DNA from: Pseudolysobacter sp964466115
GTDB taxonomy: Bacteria > Pseudomonadota > Gammaproteobacteria > Xanthomonadales > Rhodanobacteraceae
Assembly (NCBI GenBank): GCA_964466115.1
Contig: CAYXMH010000004.1
Span: 1-64,000 of the forward strand
Reading direction: 5' to 3'
Length of the DNA: 64,000 nucleotides
The notes beneath the pieces were generated by a model. That model saw nothing but the letters and a program-made list of their open reading frames with translations, was not told the origin of the DNA and did no database searches. Made by a program: the position numbers and the translations under genes. This document shows positions 19,007-29,094 of the stretch, one piece after another; the stretch's first letter is position 1, and the number at the start of each line of letters is the position of its first letter.

Positions 19007-21475
19007 ATGAGCCAATGGTATCCCTTGCTCGCTGTTTTAAGCGTGACTCTTTTTTGCGCCTATTGGCGCGCCTCGTTACGAATTTGGACCCTAAGCTGCG
19101 CATTGGTACTGGCCGCAACGATTTATTATGCCGCTAGCCCCTGGTTTGGCAGCCTACTTACGACCGTCTTATTCTTATCTATCGCGATACCGCTTAACCT
19201 ACCCGCGATTCGCCGATCGCGCGTAACCGCACCGCTGCTGGCCATCTATCAAAAAATCACGCCGCAATTATCGGAAACGGAAAAAATCGCGCTGGAAGCC
19301 GGCACCGTTGGCTTCGAGGGCGAATTATTTTCAGGCCGCCCGAACTGGCGCAAGTTGCTGAATGAACCGATACCGCAGCTGTCGATCGATGAACAAGCTT
19401 TTTTAAGCGGTGCTTGTGAGGAACTTTGCGGTCTGCTCAATGATTGGGAGATCACCCACGAGCGCGCCGATCTGTCGCCCGAGGTTTGGGAGTTTCTAAA
19501 AACCCATAAATTCTTCGGCATGATTATCCCAAAACAATACGGTGGTCTGGGATTTTCGGCATTGGCGCATTCGGCCGTATTACAAAAAGTGGCAAGCATT
19601 TCAACCACCGCCGCCTCCACCATCGCGGTGCCGAATTCCTTAGGTCCCGCTGAGTTGCTGCTGCACTACGGCACGCCCGAGCAAAAAAACTATTATTTGC
19701 CGCGCTTGGCAACTGGCCAAGAAATTCCGTGCTTTGCACTAACCGCCCCAACCGCCGGATCGGATGCCACGTCAATTCCCGATTACGGCATCGTCTGCAA
19801 AGGGGAATGGCAAGGCGGCAATGTGCTTGGCGTACGTTTGACGTTCGATAAGCGCTATATCACGCTGGCGCCGATTGCCACGGTGGTCGGCCTTGCTTTT
19901 CGCATGTATGACCCGGATCAACTGCTCGGCGATAGTGCCGATATTGGCATTTCACTGGCGCTGTTGCCGCGCGATACCAAAGGTTTGGAAATCGGCCGGC
20001 GGCATTTTCCCTTAAACGTGCCGTTTCAAAATGGACCGGTGCGCGGCAAAGATATCTTCGTACCTCTAAGCTGTTTAATCGGAGGCACGGCAATGGCAGG
20101 CCACGGCTGGCGCATGCTGGTCGAGTGTTTGTCGGTCGGCCGTGCCATATCGCTGCCTTCCAACTCCACCGGTGCGATACGCATGGGTGCCATTGCAACC
20201 GGTGCCTATGCACGTATCCGCAAACAATTCCAAATGCCGATTGGGCGGTTTGAGGGCGTAGAGGAAGCGCTCGCACGCATCGGAGGCCACGCTTATGCCG
20301 CCATTGCCCTGTCGCGCGCCACGGCCGCCGCGGTTGACCGCGGCGAAAAACCTGCGGTGCCTTCCGCCATCGCCAAATACCATACCACTGAGCTTAGTCG
20401 GCAAGTGGCGGCGGACGCCATGGACATTCACGGCGGCAAAGGCGTGATACTTGGGCCCAAGAATTACCTCGGGCGCGCCTGGCAAGGCACGCCGATCGCA
20501 ATCACGGTGGAGGGTGCGAACATCCTCACACGCAGCATGATGATCTTCGGCCAGGGCGCGATTCGCTGCCATCCCTATGTGCTGAAAGAAATGCAAGCGG
20601 TGGACGAGCCCGATTACGCCACCCGCCTCAAGCGCTTCGACGATTTATTGTTCCGCCATATCGGATTTGCCATTTCCAATGCGGTGCGCAGTTTTTTCCT
20701 AGGCTTGGTTCACTCGCACTTCGGCCCGGCGCCTGGGGATAAATACACAAGGCGTTTTTATCGCAAATTAAACCGATACAGCGCAGCATTGGCCTTGCTC
20801 GCCGACACCTCAATGCTGATTCTGGGCGGAAAGCTAAAGCAAAAAGAAAAGCTCTCGGCGCGACTGGGCGATATCTTAAGTCAGCTCTATATCGCAAGCA
20901 GCATGCTCAAGCGCTATGAAGATTTGAACCAGCCGGCCGCGGAGCAGCCTTTGCTCGCCTGGGCGTTTCACGATGCCATCTTCAAAATCCAATCGGCCCT
21001 TGATGGCGTATTGCGCAATTTTCCGGTGCGCCCCGTTGCATGGGTATTGCGCGCATTGGTCTTTCCGATCGGCCGCCATGAGGAAATACCGGGCGACCGG
21101 CTGGGTCGGCGGGTTGCGGCCATGTTGCTGTCGCCATCCGAAGTGCGCGATCGCATTGGCGAAGGAATTTATCTCACACCCACGGCACACAATCCGGTCG
21201 GGCGCATGAACGCCGTACTCAACGAGGTGATCAGCGCCGAGCCGGTGGAGCGTAAGTTCTTGAAGGCCGTAAAAACTGGGGTGATCACAGCGCATGACGC
21301 AGCCGAACAACTCGTCCAGGCACAACAGCTGGGTCTGCTCAGTGACGACGAATGCAAATTGCTGGAACGCACTCGCGCGTTAACCATGGATATTATTAGC
21401 GTTGACGATTTCGATCCGGCCGATCTTGAATCGGCGAGTTTGCATCGACGGCCGGCATTGCGTTCGGTGGCGTAA
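19007..21475 (+). CDS. fadE: acyl-CoA dehydrogenase FadE
   Basis: FadE performs the first step of beta-oxidation, FAD-dependent conversion of acyl-CoA to trans-2-enoyl-CoA. The 822-residue length matches the long membrane-associated FadE type rather than the usual 380-residue dehydrogenases. The first 65 residues form two or three membrane segments. The dehydrogenase core follows, with FGMIIPKQYGGLGFSA, FALTAPTAGSDA and the VEGANILTRSMMIFGQGA block, and then the family-specific C-terminal domain. GAAAGGAG lies just before ATG 19007. It stands alone on the plus strand and ends before an inverted repeat pair. Confidence 0.96.
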   Translation: MSQWYPLLAVLSVTLFCAYWRASLRIWTLSCALVLAATIYYAASPWFGSLLTTVLFLSIAIPLNLPAIRRSRVTAPLLAIYQKITPQLSETEKIALEAGTVGFEGELFSGRPNWRKLLNEPIPQLSIDEQAFLSGACEELCGLLNDWEITHERADLSPEVWEFLKTHKFFGMIIPKQYGGLGFSALAHSAVLQKVASISTTAASTIAVPNSLGPAELLLHYGTPEQKNYYLPRLATGQEIPCFALTAPTAGSDATSIPDYGIVCKGEWQGGNVLGVRLTFDKRYITLAPIATVVGLAFRMYDPDQLLGDSADIGISLALLPRDTKGLEIGRRHFPLNVPFQNGPVRGKDIFVPLSCLIGGTAMAGHGWRMLVECLSVGRAISLPSNSTGAIRMGAIATGAYARIRKQFQMPIGRFEGVEEALARIGGHAYAAIALSRATAAAVDRGEKPAVPSAIAKYHTTELSRQVAADAMDIHGGKGVILGPKNYLGRAWQGTPIAITVEGANILTRSMMIFGQGAIRCHPYVLKEMQAVDEPDYATRLKRFDDLLFRHIGFAISNAVRSFFLGLVHSHFGPAPGDKYTRRFYRKLNRYSAALALLADTSMLILGGKLKQKEKLSARLGDILSQLYIASSMLKRYEDLNQPAAEQPLLAWAFHDAIFKIQSALDGVLRNFPVRPVAWVLRALVFPIGRHEEIPGDRLGRRVAAMLLSPSEVRDRIGEGIYLTPTAHNPVGRMNAVLNEVISAEPVERKFLKAVKTGVITAHDAAEQLVQAQQLGLLSDDECKLLERTRALTMDIISVDDFDPADLESASLHRRPALRSVA

Positions 21476-21493
21476 TTCCAATTTATAGGTTTC

Positions 21494-21568
21494 GTCATTC
21501 CCGCGAAAGCGGGAATCCAGCTCTTAGGGATATGTGGACTTTTGGATTCCCGCTTTCGCGGGAATGAC
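21494..21568. repeat. paired GTCATTCCCGCGAAAGCGGGAATCC inverted repeats
   Basis: Two facing copies, 21494-21518 and 21544-21568, each contain the inner palindrome CCCGC-GAAA-GCGGG type core, and together they can form a long cruciform. They lie between the convergent ends of fadE and the MFS gene and probably work as a bidirectional transcript end. This unit is a commonly seen dispersed repeat in proteobacteria. Confidence 0.9.
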
Positions 21569-21597
21569 GTTAATGAGGCTTTGTGGATTGAAAAAAC

Positions 21598-22875
21598 TCA
21601 ATCTTCTTCCAAATCTGAATGCAACTGTTCGGGAAGAAGATCCGGCGAATGCGCCGTGCGCCACCCAATCCAACCGGCAACCGCGGAAGCTCCGGCGCAC
21701 AGCAACGCGAATTGCGGGGCAGCCAATCCCAATGTGCGCAACCCATTCAATAAGCTGATCACGCTAAGATCGCCAAAACGCCAAACCGCGGTATCGATAA
21801 AATTCTTCCCTTTGTACCGCGCTTCGCGCTCTACTCGGGTGTATAGACTATCGCTGGCCGGTTTGAAAATTCCATAAGCCGCGGAGCGCGTGACCACCAA
21901 CGCCACCACTACCATTGCCCCGCCAAAGAACGCCAACACCAGCAACATCACAACATTGATCAGCGCCGGCACCACCAACGTCGGCGCCGGCCCGTGGCGC
22001 CACAGCAACCATCGCGCCAATGTCGCCTGCATCACGACCTGCAAACCATTGGAAGCCAAATCGATGTTGGCATACAAAGCCGTGCGCCCCGCGCTATCCA
22101 AATTCAGCGCTTTCACATAATCGGCGACCAAGCCATACATCACCGTGCCAACGGCATCACCCAACAGCATCAACAACGCCATATGCCGCAAAAATGGCGA
22201 GGTCAGCAATTGTTTGGCTCCCGCCAATATGCTGCCGCCGATGGCGGCCTCTTCACGCACAGCATCGCCACTGACCGGGAAACGCCGCGACCACGCGATC
22301 AGCCCGAATACGCACAATAACGCCGCCAGCAACAGCGTGCCGGAAATCAACAGCAAATACGGCACGCCGATGCGCGGCACTAAAAAACTCGTCGCAAGCG
22401 GTCCGATCACCGCCCCTGCCGTACCGCCCATCGCAATCGGCGCGAACAACCGACGTGCCTGCCCAATACTGAAGATATCGGCCATAAAACTCCAAAAGAC
22501 CGACACCACAAACAAATTGAACACGCTCACCCAGACAAAAAATATCGAACCCAGCAGGCGCGTTCCAATCACTTCCTGCAATTGGAACAAAGGCACGAAA
22601 GCCACCAAACAAGCGATAAAAAACAAGTACACCACCGGCACAAATCGCTTGCGCGATAAACGCGCCACCAATGCGCCAAAGATCGGTGTAACCAACAACG
22701 TAACGACAAAGGTAATGGCGTAAAACAAAACCAAAGATGCCGAGCCACCGACCGCACCCAACTGATCGCGCACCGGACGGATCACGTAATAAGCCGCCAG
22801 AACGCAGAAAAAATACAGGAAGGAAAGCGCCAGGGCGGAACGCTCGGCCGGTTTAACGTCGATGAGCCATCGCAC
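21598..22875 (-). CDS. MFS-fold transporter, NTP/NDP-exchange-like family
   Basis: The 425-residue product has about twelve hydrophobic segments. Its N-terminus contains FLYFFCVLAAYYVIRPVRD, which I recognise from the MFS group annotated near ATP:ADP (Npt/Tlc-like) carriers. The substrate cannot be read from sequence; nucleotide exchange is only one possibility. I start at GTG 22875, preceded by AAGG at nine bases; the frame runs 36 codons further upstream with no hydrophobic or coding character. It is divergent from the MOSC gene and convergent with fadE. Confidence 0.75.
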   Translation of the reverse strand: MRWLIDVKPAERSALALSFLYFFCVLAAYYVIRPVRDQLGAVGGSASLVLFYAITFVVTLLVTPIFGALVARLSRKRFVPVVYLFFIACLVAFVPLFQLQEVIGTRLLGSIFFVWVSVFNLFVVSVFWSFMADIFSIGQARRLFAPIAMGGTAGAVIGPLATSFLVPRIGVPYLLLISGTLLLAALLCVFGLIAWSRRFPVSGDAVREEAAIGGSILAGAKQLLTSPFLRHMALLMLLGDAVGTVMYGLVADYVKALNLDSAGRTALYANIDLASNGLQVVMQATLARWLLWRHGPAPTLVVPALINVVMLLVLAFFGGAMVVVALVVTRSAAYGIFKPASDSLYTRVEREARYKGKNFIDTAVWRFGDLSVISLLNGLRTLGLAAPQFALLCAGASAVAGWIGWRTAHSPDLLPEQLHSDLEED

Positions 22876-23024
22876 GTTTCGATACCTTAAGCGGAAGCAA
22901 TAGATGCGAAGCCTAGCACGCTTGCCATCTGGATAAGCAATAATCGATGGGGACTTGTGGAGTGATGGGGTATTGACGCGCAACTAAGGCGCGCATGTAA
23001 TCGTCTGATCCACAGGAACTATCG

Positions 23025-23834
23025 ATGCCAAACTTGTTAAGTTCGATTTATATCTATCCGGTGAAATCCTGCGCCGCGCTGGCACTTGATTGCGCCTCCG
23101 TTGAGTCGCGCGGCCTGGCGCACGACCGGCGCTGGATGATTGTCGACGCGCAAGGGCGCTTTCTAACCGGCCGCCAGCTTCCACGCTTGACGCTGGTGCG
23201 TGCGCAGCCGCAAGTGCATGGATTGGCGCTTAGCGCACCAGGTTTACCGCAGATCACGCTGAGCGAACCAAGTACGGCCGCTGAACGCCATACGGTCACG
23301 ATTTGGGATGAAACTTGTTCGGCATTGAGTGCCGATGCGTCCGCCAACGCCTGGATCAGCGCTTATCTTGAACAACCGTGTCGCTTTGTATATATGGACT
23401 CAAATTGCATTCGTCCAACGGAGCCGGAGTTCTCCCAACCTGATGACACCGTCAGCTTCGCCGATGGCTACCCGCTATTATTGTTATCGCAAGCAGCACT
23501 CGATGGCTTGAACGGCAAGCTAAAGGAACCTGTGAGCATTTTACGTTTTCGTCCCAATCTGGTCGTTGCCGATACGGCAGCTCATGCAGAAGACCAATGG
23601 AGGCACATTCGTATCGGTTCGGTCGAATTCGACGTGGTCAAACCCTGCACGCGTTGCGTTTTCACTACGGTGGATTTCGAGCAGGGGACGATTGCACCCA
23701 ATGGCGAGCCGTTAAAAACTTTGATGGGTTATCGGCGTGGGCCAAATGGGGTTACGTTTGGTCAAAATCTGATTCCAAGAAACCATGGCCTATTGCATAT
23801 TGGCGCAACCGTTGAAATCTTGGCGCATACATGA
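23025..23834 (+). CDS. MOSC-domain protein, YcbX-like
   Basis: The 269-residue protein has an N-terminal MOSC beta-barrel (about residues 1-115, IYPVKSCAALALD and RGLAHDRRWMIVD) and a C-terminal MOSC domain (about 120-265). The latter carries the RFRPNLVV block and the conserved Cys segment KPCTRCVFTTVD near residues 206-217. MOSC proteins handle molybdenum-cofactor sulfur chemistry; YcbX-type members reduce N-hydroxylated compounds with a molybdenum cofactor. The partner reductase is not in the window and the protein has no fused ferredoxin domain. Confidence 0.88.
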   Translation: MPNLLSSIYIYPVKSCAALALDCASVESRGLAHDRRWMIVDAQGRFLTGRQLPRLTLVRAQPQVHGLALSAPGLPQITLSEPSTAAERHTVTIWDETCSALSADASANAWISAYLEQPCRFVYMDSNCIRPTEPEFSQPDDTVSFADGYPLLLLSQAALDGLNGKLKEPVSILRFRPNLVVADTAAHAEDQWRHIRIGSVEFDVVKPCTRCVFTTVDFEQGTIAPNGEPLKTLMGYRRGPNGVTFGQNLIPRNHGLLHIGATVEILAHT

Positions 23835-23868
23835 GGGTCGTGAAAACCGCCTCAAACAGGCCACGCAA

Positions 23869-25824
23869 TTACGCCGCTTGCTCCAACGTCGGTGGCAAAG
23901 GGCAATGCAAGCAAGCGCAGATCGTGCGCAACAACTCCGCTTCGTTCACGGTAACGATGCCATCGGCGCTGATCGCTTGGGTTAACCCCTGCACCAATAA
24001 TTCCTTGCCTGCCGGGCTAAGCAAATTCAAGGCCGGCAAGCTGCGATCCAACGCCAATGACCAGTCATCTGGCGGCGCATAAGCGGGAATTGGTTCAGAT
24101 AGTAATTCACGCATGCCTAAGGTATAGGCCCGCTGGGCTTGTGCGATGTCGTCACCGCCATATTTAGCAATAATGGAAAACACGGTGGCCAATTCGTTGA
24201 TTCGCTCCGGCAACTTGGTCCGTCCCATTGTTTGTGCCCGTGACGGATCCAGCGCCTCGATCACCTGGACATTAATCAGTTTGGCCAAACAATACTCCAT
24301 CAACGCGACTTGTCCGTCCGCTTGAATCAACTGGTTCAATGTCAGTAAAAACGTTTGCAACGCCGGACGTGGACGCCGCCGCAAGGCGGGAAACGCCAAT
24401 GCCGCTAGCGGTATGCGTTGCACGGGGTGCAACGCGCTGGTGTCGGTGAGCAACTCCTCCACACCCTGACCCATCACGGCATCGTAATACTGGACGATCA
24501 ATTTCAGTTGCTTGGCTCGAACCGCGGCATCCGCGTCGAGCACCAGGGCAAATATCACCTGCATGGCACGATCTTGCATATACGCTGCCGCGCGCAAACG
24601 TTCGGGCATGGCGGCTTGGATCGCACCAGCGGCCTTGTAATCCTGCTTGGCCGGACTACCAACTTGTTGCGCCAAACTCTTTGCCGACAACTTGAGGCCG
24701 GAGTTGCGCTCCGGCAATGCCGCGACCGGGCTGCGTTTGCTATTAAGCGTAATACCCGCCGGCGCGAAGCCTGAAATCGAAATCTCGGCACCCTCCATTT
24801 CACCCATGGCTACCGGTTGTGACCAGGCGCTGGCAATATCGATGAATTCATTGCTGTTGAATCCAGGCTCCAACGCCTTAATCCGATCAATCAAGGGTGG
24901 ATGCGTGGCAAATAACGCGGAATAACCCACGCCATCGCCAAACAGCATATGCGCGACTTCTTCGCCATGGGCGTGAAGCTTGGAGCCGCTTTCCAACCCG
25001 CCGATCTTTTTTAAAGCACCGGCAATACCGCTGGTTTGACGTGTGAACTGCACCGCAGACGCATCGGCCAGATATTCTCGGCTGCGCGAAATACCGGCTT
25101 TAATCAAACGCCCAAAAAACATACCGACGAAGCCGATAATCATGATCGCCAACGCCACCACCGCAATGGCAAGGGCACCTTTCTCGGAGTCACCGCGCCC
25201 AGAATTTACCAACACTTTCTGTCCGATGATGGCGATCACCAGAATGCCGAACAACACGCCCATCAAGCGGATGTTCAAACGCATATCGCCATTCAGAACG
25301 TGGCTGAACTCGTGTGCGATCACCCCCTGCAGCTCGTCGCGCGTGAGTTTTTGCAAGCACCCGCGCGTAACGGTCACAGCCGCGTCGGACGGTGTGTAGC
25401 CGGCGGCAAACGCATTGATGCCGGGTTCGTCTTCTAGAACAAAAATCTCCGGTACTGGAACACCGGAGGCAATCGCAACCTCTTCGATCACATTGCGCAG
25501 GCGCCGATAGACAAAATTGGTGGTATCCGGTGGAACCGGCACGGCGCCGAGCTGGCGTGCAACAGCGGCCCCGCCGGCGCGCAGGGTGGCAATTTTGTAC
25601 AACGTCGAGAAGAAGATAATGCTAAGCGTAACGAGCGTCGTCCAGAAAAAAACCTGCGGGTTCTGTGCAACATGTTGGTGTGCATGTTTATCTGAGAAAA
25701 AAAAGATGGCAAGCGCGACCACGGCGTTAACGGCAACGACAATGCTGGCAACGGCAAACACAAACAGCCAAACCATGCGCTGCGTTTGACCGCGGGCGCG
25801 CTCTTGCTGGGCGAAGAAATTCAT
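23869..25824 (-). CDS. M48-family membrane zinc metalloprotease with C-terminal TerB-like region
   Basis: The 651-residue protein has two N-terminal membrane segments (about residues 20-42 and 58-78), the HExxH zinc site in VIAHEFSHVLNGD near residue 160, and two more hydrophobic segments near 185-235. This is the HtpX/M48 layout. The C-terminal 250-300 residues are soluble and finish with an ISADGIVTVNEAELLRTI acidic helix-loop motif resembling TerB-type domains; this extension is absent from classic HtpX (about 290 residues). ATG 25824 was chosen over an upstream frame extension that overlaps lemA. The gene is 16 bp behind lemA, a frequent pairing. It probably performs membrane protein quality control. 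Confidence 0.88.
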   Translation of the reverse strand: MNFFAQQERARGQTQRMVWLFVFAVASIVVAVNAVVALAIFFFSDKHAHQHVAQNPQVFFWTTLVTLSIIFFSTLYKIATLRAGGAAVARQLGAVPVPPDTTNFVYRRLRNVIEEVAIASGVPVPEIFVLEDEPGINAFAAGYTPSDAAVTVTRGCLQKLTRDELQGVIAHEFSHVLNGDMRLNIRLMGVLFGILVIAIIGQKVLVNSGRGDSEKGALAIAVVALAIMIIGFVGMFFGRLIKAGISRSREYLADASAVQFTRQTSGIAGALKKIGGLESGSKLHAHGEEVAHMLFGDGVGYSALFATHPPLIDRIKALEPGFNSNEFIDIASAWSQPVAMGEMEGAEISISGFAPAGITLNSKRSPVAALPERNSGLKLSAKSLAQQVGSPAKQDYKAAGAIQAAMPERLRAAAYMQDRAMQVIFALVLDADAAVRAKQLKLIVQYYDAVMGQGVEELLTDTSALHPVQRIPLAALAFPALRRRPRPALQTFLLTLNQLIQADGQVALMEYCLAKLINVQVIEALDPSRAQTMGRTKLPERINELATVFSIIAKYGGDDIAQAQRAYTLGMRELLSEPIPAYAPPDDWSLALDRSLPALNLLSPAGKELLVQGLTQAISADGIVTVNEAELLRTICACLHCPLPPTLEQAA

Positions 25825-25840
25825 CGCCGCGCTGCCGTCA

Positions 25841-26428
25841 TCAACTAAACGAAACTTTAACAGCCTGACGCATTTGCGGTGCTTCGATTTCCAATAACGA
25901 GGCGGCGGCAAAATTAAACATGCCGGCGATAATCGAATTTGGAAACACTTCGCGGCGGTTGTTGTATCCCATCACCTGATCGTTATAGGCCTGGCGTGCA
26001 AAGGCGACCTTGTTTTCGGTTGAGCTTAGCTCTTCGGAAAGCTGCATCATGTTTTGGTTGGCTTTAAGGTCGGGATACGCCTCAGAAACGGCAAATAATC
26101 TGCCCAATGTCTGCGTTAACTGACCCTCGGCACCCGCCAATTGTTGCATGGCACCGGCATCGCCGGGGTTGGCTTTGGCGGCGCTTAAACCGGACATTGC
26201 CGCAGTGCGCGCTTGCGTGACGGCTTCCAGTGTTTCACGCTCGTGTTTGATGTACCCTTTGGCCACTTCGACCAAATTGGGTATCAAGTCGTAGCGGCGG
26301 GTGAGTTGTACGTCGATCTGGGCGAAGGCGTTTTTGTACTGGTTGCGCGCCGTAACCAACCCGTTGTAAATGCCAACGACGAAAAACACCAGTAATACAA
26401 CAAGACCTAAAAAAATCAGAACACCCAT
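25841..26428 (-). CDS. lemA: LemA-family protein
   Basis: The 195-residue product starts with one membrane segment (MGVLIFLGLVVLLVFFVVG) followed by the coiled LemA domain: YNGLVTARNQ, the AFAQIDVQLTRRYDLIPN core and a FPNSIIAGMF end motif. The molecular function of LemA is unknown; members are often coupled with M48 proteases or TPM proteins. ATG 26428 follows a strong GGAGG at seven bases. It forms an operon with the M48 protease and is divergent from the serine hydrolase gene 95 bp away. Confidence 0.95.
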   Translation of the reverse strand: MGVLIFLGLVVLLVFFVVGIYNGLVTARNQYKNAFAQIDVQLTRRYDLIPNLVEVAKGYIKHERETLEAVTQARTAAMSGLSAAKANPGDAGAMQQLAGAEGQLTQTLGRLFAVSEAYPDLKANQNMMQLSEELSSTENKVAFARQAYNDQVMGYNNRREVFPNSIIAGMFNFAAASLLEIEAPQMRQAVKVSFS

Positions 26429-26523
26429 AGCATTTCCTCCGCTTGATCGCGCTAGAATGGCAACACAGTACAATGGTATGAAAAGCATAACACGAGCGGT
26501 CGTCGCCACCGAGGAATCCACGA

Positions 26524-27819
26524 ATGCTGAATATTCGTAGCTTAAAGGCGCTGCTCATTTCCACTGTTGCTTTGGCGTCTTTGTCGTTTGAAACGCAGGC
26601 GCATATCCGCAGTGCGCGACACCCGCACAGCATCAAAGCCACGCCCAAACCGGTAGTTGCGCGCAAGGCACTCGACGCCGCATCCACCGTCAAGGATTTT
26701 GAGCAGTGGCTAACCGCCGTTGAACAATCCGGTCAAATCTCCGGCATGGCCGTCACTGTCGTCGATGGAAATCAAATATTGTTGCAGCGCGGCATTGGTT
26801 ACGCCAACGCAATCACGCGCGAACCCGTTACCGGTGATACCGTTTTTCGACTCGCCTCTCTTTCAAAAGCGTTTGCCACCACCCTTGCCGGACTGTTGAT
26901 CGAGGAAGGCATGCTGAGCTGGGATACGCACGTCAGCGACGTGCTGCCAACGTTTACGCTGCACGATGAAAACGCCGGCCAACAACTCACCGTGCGCAAT
27001 ATCTTAAGCCAGCGCGTTGGTTTGCCGCATAACACCTACGACCGCTTATTGGAGGCGGATGAGCCCTATCCAATGCTGGTTGAGAAATTGAAAGAGGTGC
27101 CGTTATCGTGCCCGGTAGGTGATTGCTACGGTTATCAGAATGTCAGCTTCAGCTTGATCGGGGATATTACCTACGCGGCCACCGGCGATTTTTTTTACCA
27201 CCAAGTGGAAAAGCGCATCTTTCACCCATTGGCAATGAGCACCGCAACTTACGGCCGTAATGCACTGGAAAGCAGCGCCAGCTGGGCTCGCCCGCATACC
27301 CGTCGCGGCAATACCTGGATTCCGTTTGAGCCCAGAGAAAGTTATTACCATGTGCCACCCGCCGCCGGTGTCAACGCCAGCATTAAAGACATGGGACAAT
27401 GGTTGATTGCGCAGATGGGCGGGCGCCCGAATGTGTTAACCCCGGCATTACTGGAAGAATTACACACGCCGCAAGTCGCGACGCCCAATGAAGGCCATTC
27501 TTCGCCATGGCGCAGAACCCGCGTTAGAGACGCCAAATACGCCATCGGTTGGCGCGTCTACGATTACGCCGGCGAATCGTTATTGTTCCACGCCGGTGCC
27601 GTGCAAGGGTATCGCGCAATGGTTGGATTTTTTCCCAAATACCGTTTCGGAGCAGTACTTCTTTGGAACTGCGAATGTTCGCTGCCGGCGGGAATGCTAC
27701 CGATGTTGCTGGACCGATATCTTGGAATGCCCTCCGTTGACTGGGCCGGCGTGGACAGCATCCGGTCAACGAATGTTGGCCTAGCAGCAAGCTCGACCGG
27801 ATCCAGCGGTGGTGAGTGA
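26524..27819 (+). CDS. serine hydrolase of the class C beta-lactamase / PBP fold
   Basis: The 431-residue exported protein has a signal peptide ending near TQAH. Its hydrolase domain carries SLSK (SxxK nucleophile, about residue 115), YQN in place of the YxN motif (about 203-205) and HAG near 357 in place of KTG. That combination is common in beta-lactamase-related esterases and D-peptidases. No beta-lactam resistance role should be assumed. Substrate unknown. It has its own promoter region, divergent from lemA. Confidence 0.88.
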   Translation: MLNIRSLKALLISTVALASLSFETQAHIRSARHPHSIKATPKPVVARKALDAASTVKDFEQWLTAVEQSGQISGMAVTVVDGNQILLQRGIGYANAITREPVTGDTVFRLASLSKAFATTLAGLLIEEGMLSWDTHVSDVLPTFTLHDENAGQQLTVRNILSQRVGLPHNTYDRLLEADEPYPMLVEKLKEVPLSCPVGDCYGYQNVSFSLIGDITYAATGDFFYHQVEKRIFHPLAMSTATYGRNALESSASWARPHTRRGNTWIPFEPRESYYHVPPAAGVNASIKDMGQWLIAQMGGRPNVLTPALLEELHTPQVATPNEGHSSPWRRTRVRDAKYAIGWRVYDYAGESLLFHAGAVQGYRAMVGFFPKYRFGAVLLWNCECSLPAGMLPMLLDRYLGMPSVDWAGVDSIRSTNVGLAASSTGSSGGE

Positions 27820-27838
27820 CCTTTTAAGCTAACTCGCT

Positions 27839-28903
27839 CTAACCGTTTAATTTGAATTCGATGCGGCGCTTCACCCGCGAAGCTTCCGGTTTACCGTTTT
27901 CCATTTTGGGTTTGAATGTCCAACGCTGAACTGCCCGCACTGCCTCGTGATCAAACACCGAACCGGGCTCGGAGCTGACGACCCGCGCATCGGTGGCCTG
28001 GCCTTCTGTGGTAACGGTGAATTCCACCTCAACCCAGCCTTCTTGGCGCTTGCGCACGGCGTCGCGGGGGTATTCGGGCGGCACCGTTTTAACCACCACT
28101 ACATCGTGGGTTTCGCCCGCCGGCGTAGTAACGGGGGGCGGTGGCGAGGTTTGCGTGCTCGGTGGCGGTACGGCAACCGGAGGGGAGGAACTCGCCACCC
28201 GATCGGTTGAGCTCGGCGCAGGTTTCGGTGGGCTAACCGCGGTTGGGTTGCCGTCGCTTGGAGTTGTCGTGGCCGGTTTCGGCGGCGGTAAAGGGTTAGT
28301 GCCGGTGGTGGTAGGCACTGGCTTATTGGCGGCCGCCGCTGCGGCCGCTGCAGCGGCCAACTGCGCTTGTTCGCGATCCACTACCTTCCTTTTTGCTTCC
28401 ATGCGGCTACGCAAAATGGTCAGCGTGTAATTGGCCGGATCATTCTTGGCCAGAAGATCAATCACCCGTTTGGCTTCATCAAGCTGCCCCGCATTGATGT
28501 TTTGCTCGACCGCGCCCGTAGCAAACGGCAACAGCTCGCGCAAAGCATCCAATGCAGCTTGGTTTTTAGGTTCTTTTTCGAGAATTTGTAGATAAAACTC
28601 CAAGGCATTATTACCCGCTGGAGCAACCAAGCGCTGTTCTTTCAACGCCGTACTCGATTCTTTTAGCAATTGCTCAACATTAAGCTGCTCGGCCCCTGCC
28701 GGTGCCGTGGTCGGTTCCGTAGCTGCAGGTAACGCAGTGGAGCCTCGCGCTGGCGGTTGAACCGGCGGCGCAGATGTCGAAGATCCGCGAAAGAATAAAA
28801 AATAAACACCAGCACTTAGCGCGATCACGATAACGAGCATCGGCGCTAATTTGATGAACAGCTCAGAGGAATCTTTCTTACGTGCAGTTGATTGATCGGC
28901 CAT
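27839..28903 (-). CDS. tonB: TonB energy-transducing protein
   Basis: TonB links the inner-membrane proton-driven ExbBD motor to outer-membrane receptors. The 354-residue product has one membrane segment (about residues 17-38), a long periplasmic linker with an eleven-Ala run and several Pro-rich stretches, and a canonical C-terminal TonB domain (about 265-354, with PPEYPRDA, EGWVEVEFTV and WTFKPKMENGKP). The linker includes a TPR-like helical part (about 75-160), unusual for short TonBs. I prefer ATG 28903; an in-frame ATG lies 24 bp upstream at 28927 and neither has a good ribosome binding site. No exbBD genes are adjacent. Confidence 0.88.
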   Translation of the reverse strand: MADQSTARKKDSSELFIKLAPMLVIVIALSAGVYFLFFRGSSTSAPPVQPPARGSTALPAATEPTTAPAGAEQLNVEQLLKESSTALKEQRLVAPAGNNALEFYLQILEKEPKNQAALDALRELLPFATGAVEQNINAGQLDEAKRVIDLLAKNDPANYTLTILRSRMEAKRKVVDREQAQLAAAAAAAAAANKPVPTTTGTNPLPPPKPATTTPSDGNPTAVSPPKPAPSSTDRVASSSPPVAVPPPSTQTSPPPPVTTPAGETHDVVVVKTVPPEYPRDAVRKRQEGWVEVEFTVTTEGQATDARVVSSEPGSVFDHEAVRAVQRWTFKPKMENGKPEASRVKRRIEFKLNG

Positions 28904-29094
28904 AGTTAGGTTCTGTTCTACTATCATTTAGATCATTGAAGATGCTGAGAAAAATCGCTTGAGATCGTTCCCATCCGCCTACGCCTAGTCATCCTTAGGC
29001 CCGCCGGTGCGGATTCACGCCGCAACGGCGGTCATAATGATATAAAGGTAACGCATTTTGCGATACCTGTCGCAAATTTTTGTGACATTGGCCT

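Noticed and set aside
22145..22723. 192-codon plus-strand open frame inside the MFS gene
   Set aside because: Its translation is Asn/Thr/Pro-rich low-complexity sequence, as expected from the antisense of membrane-protein codons.
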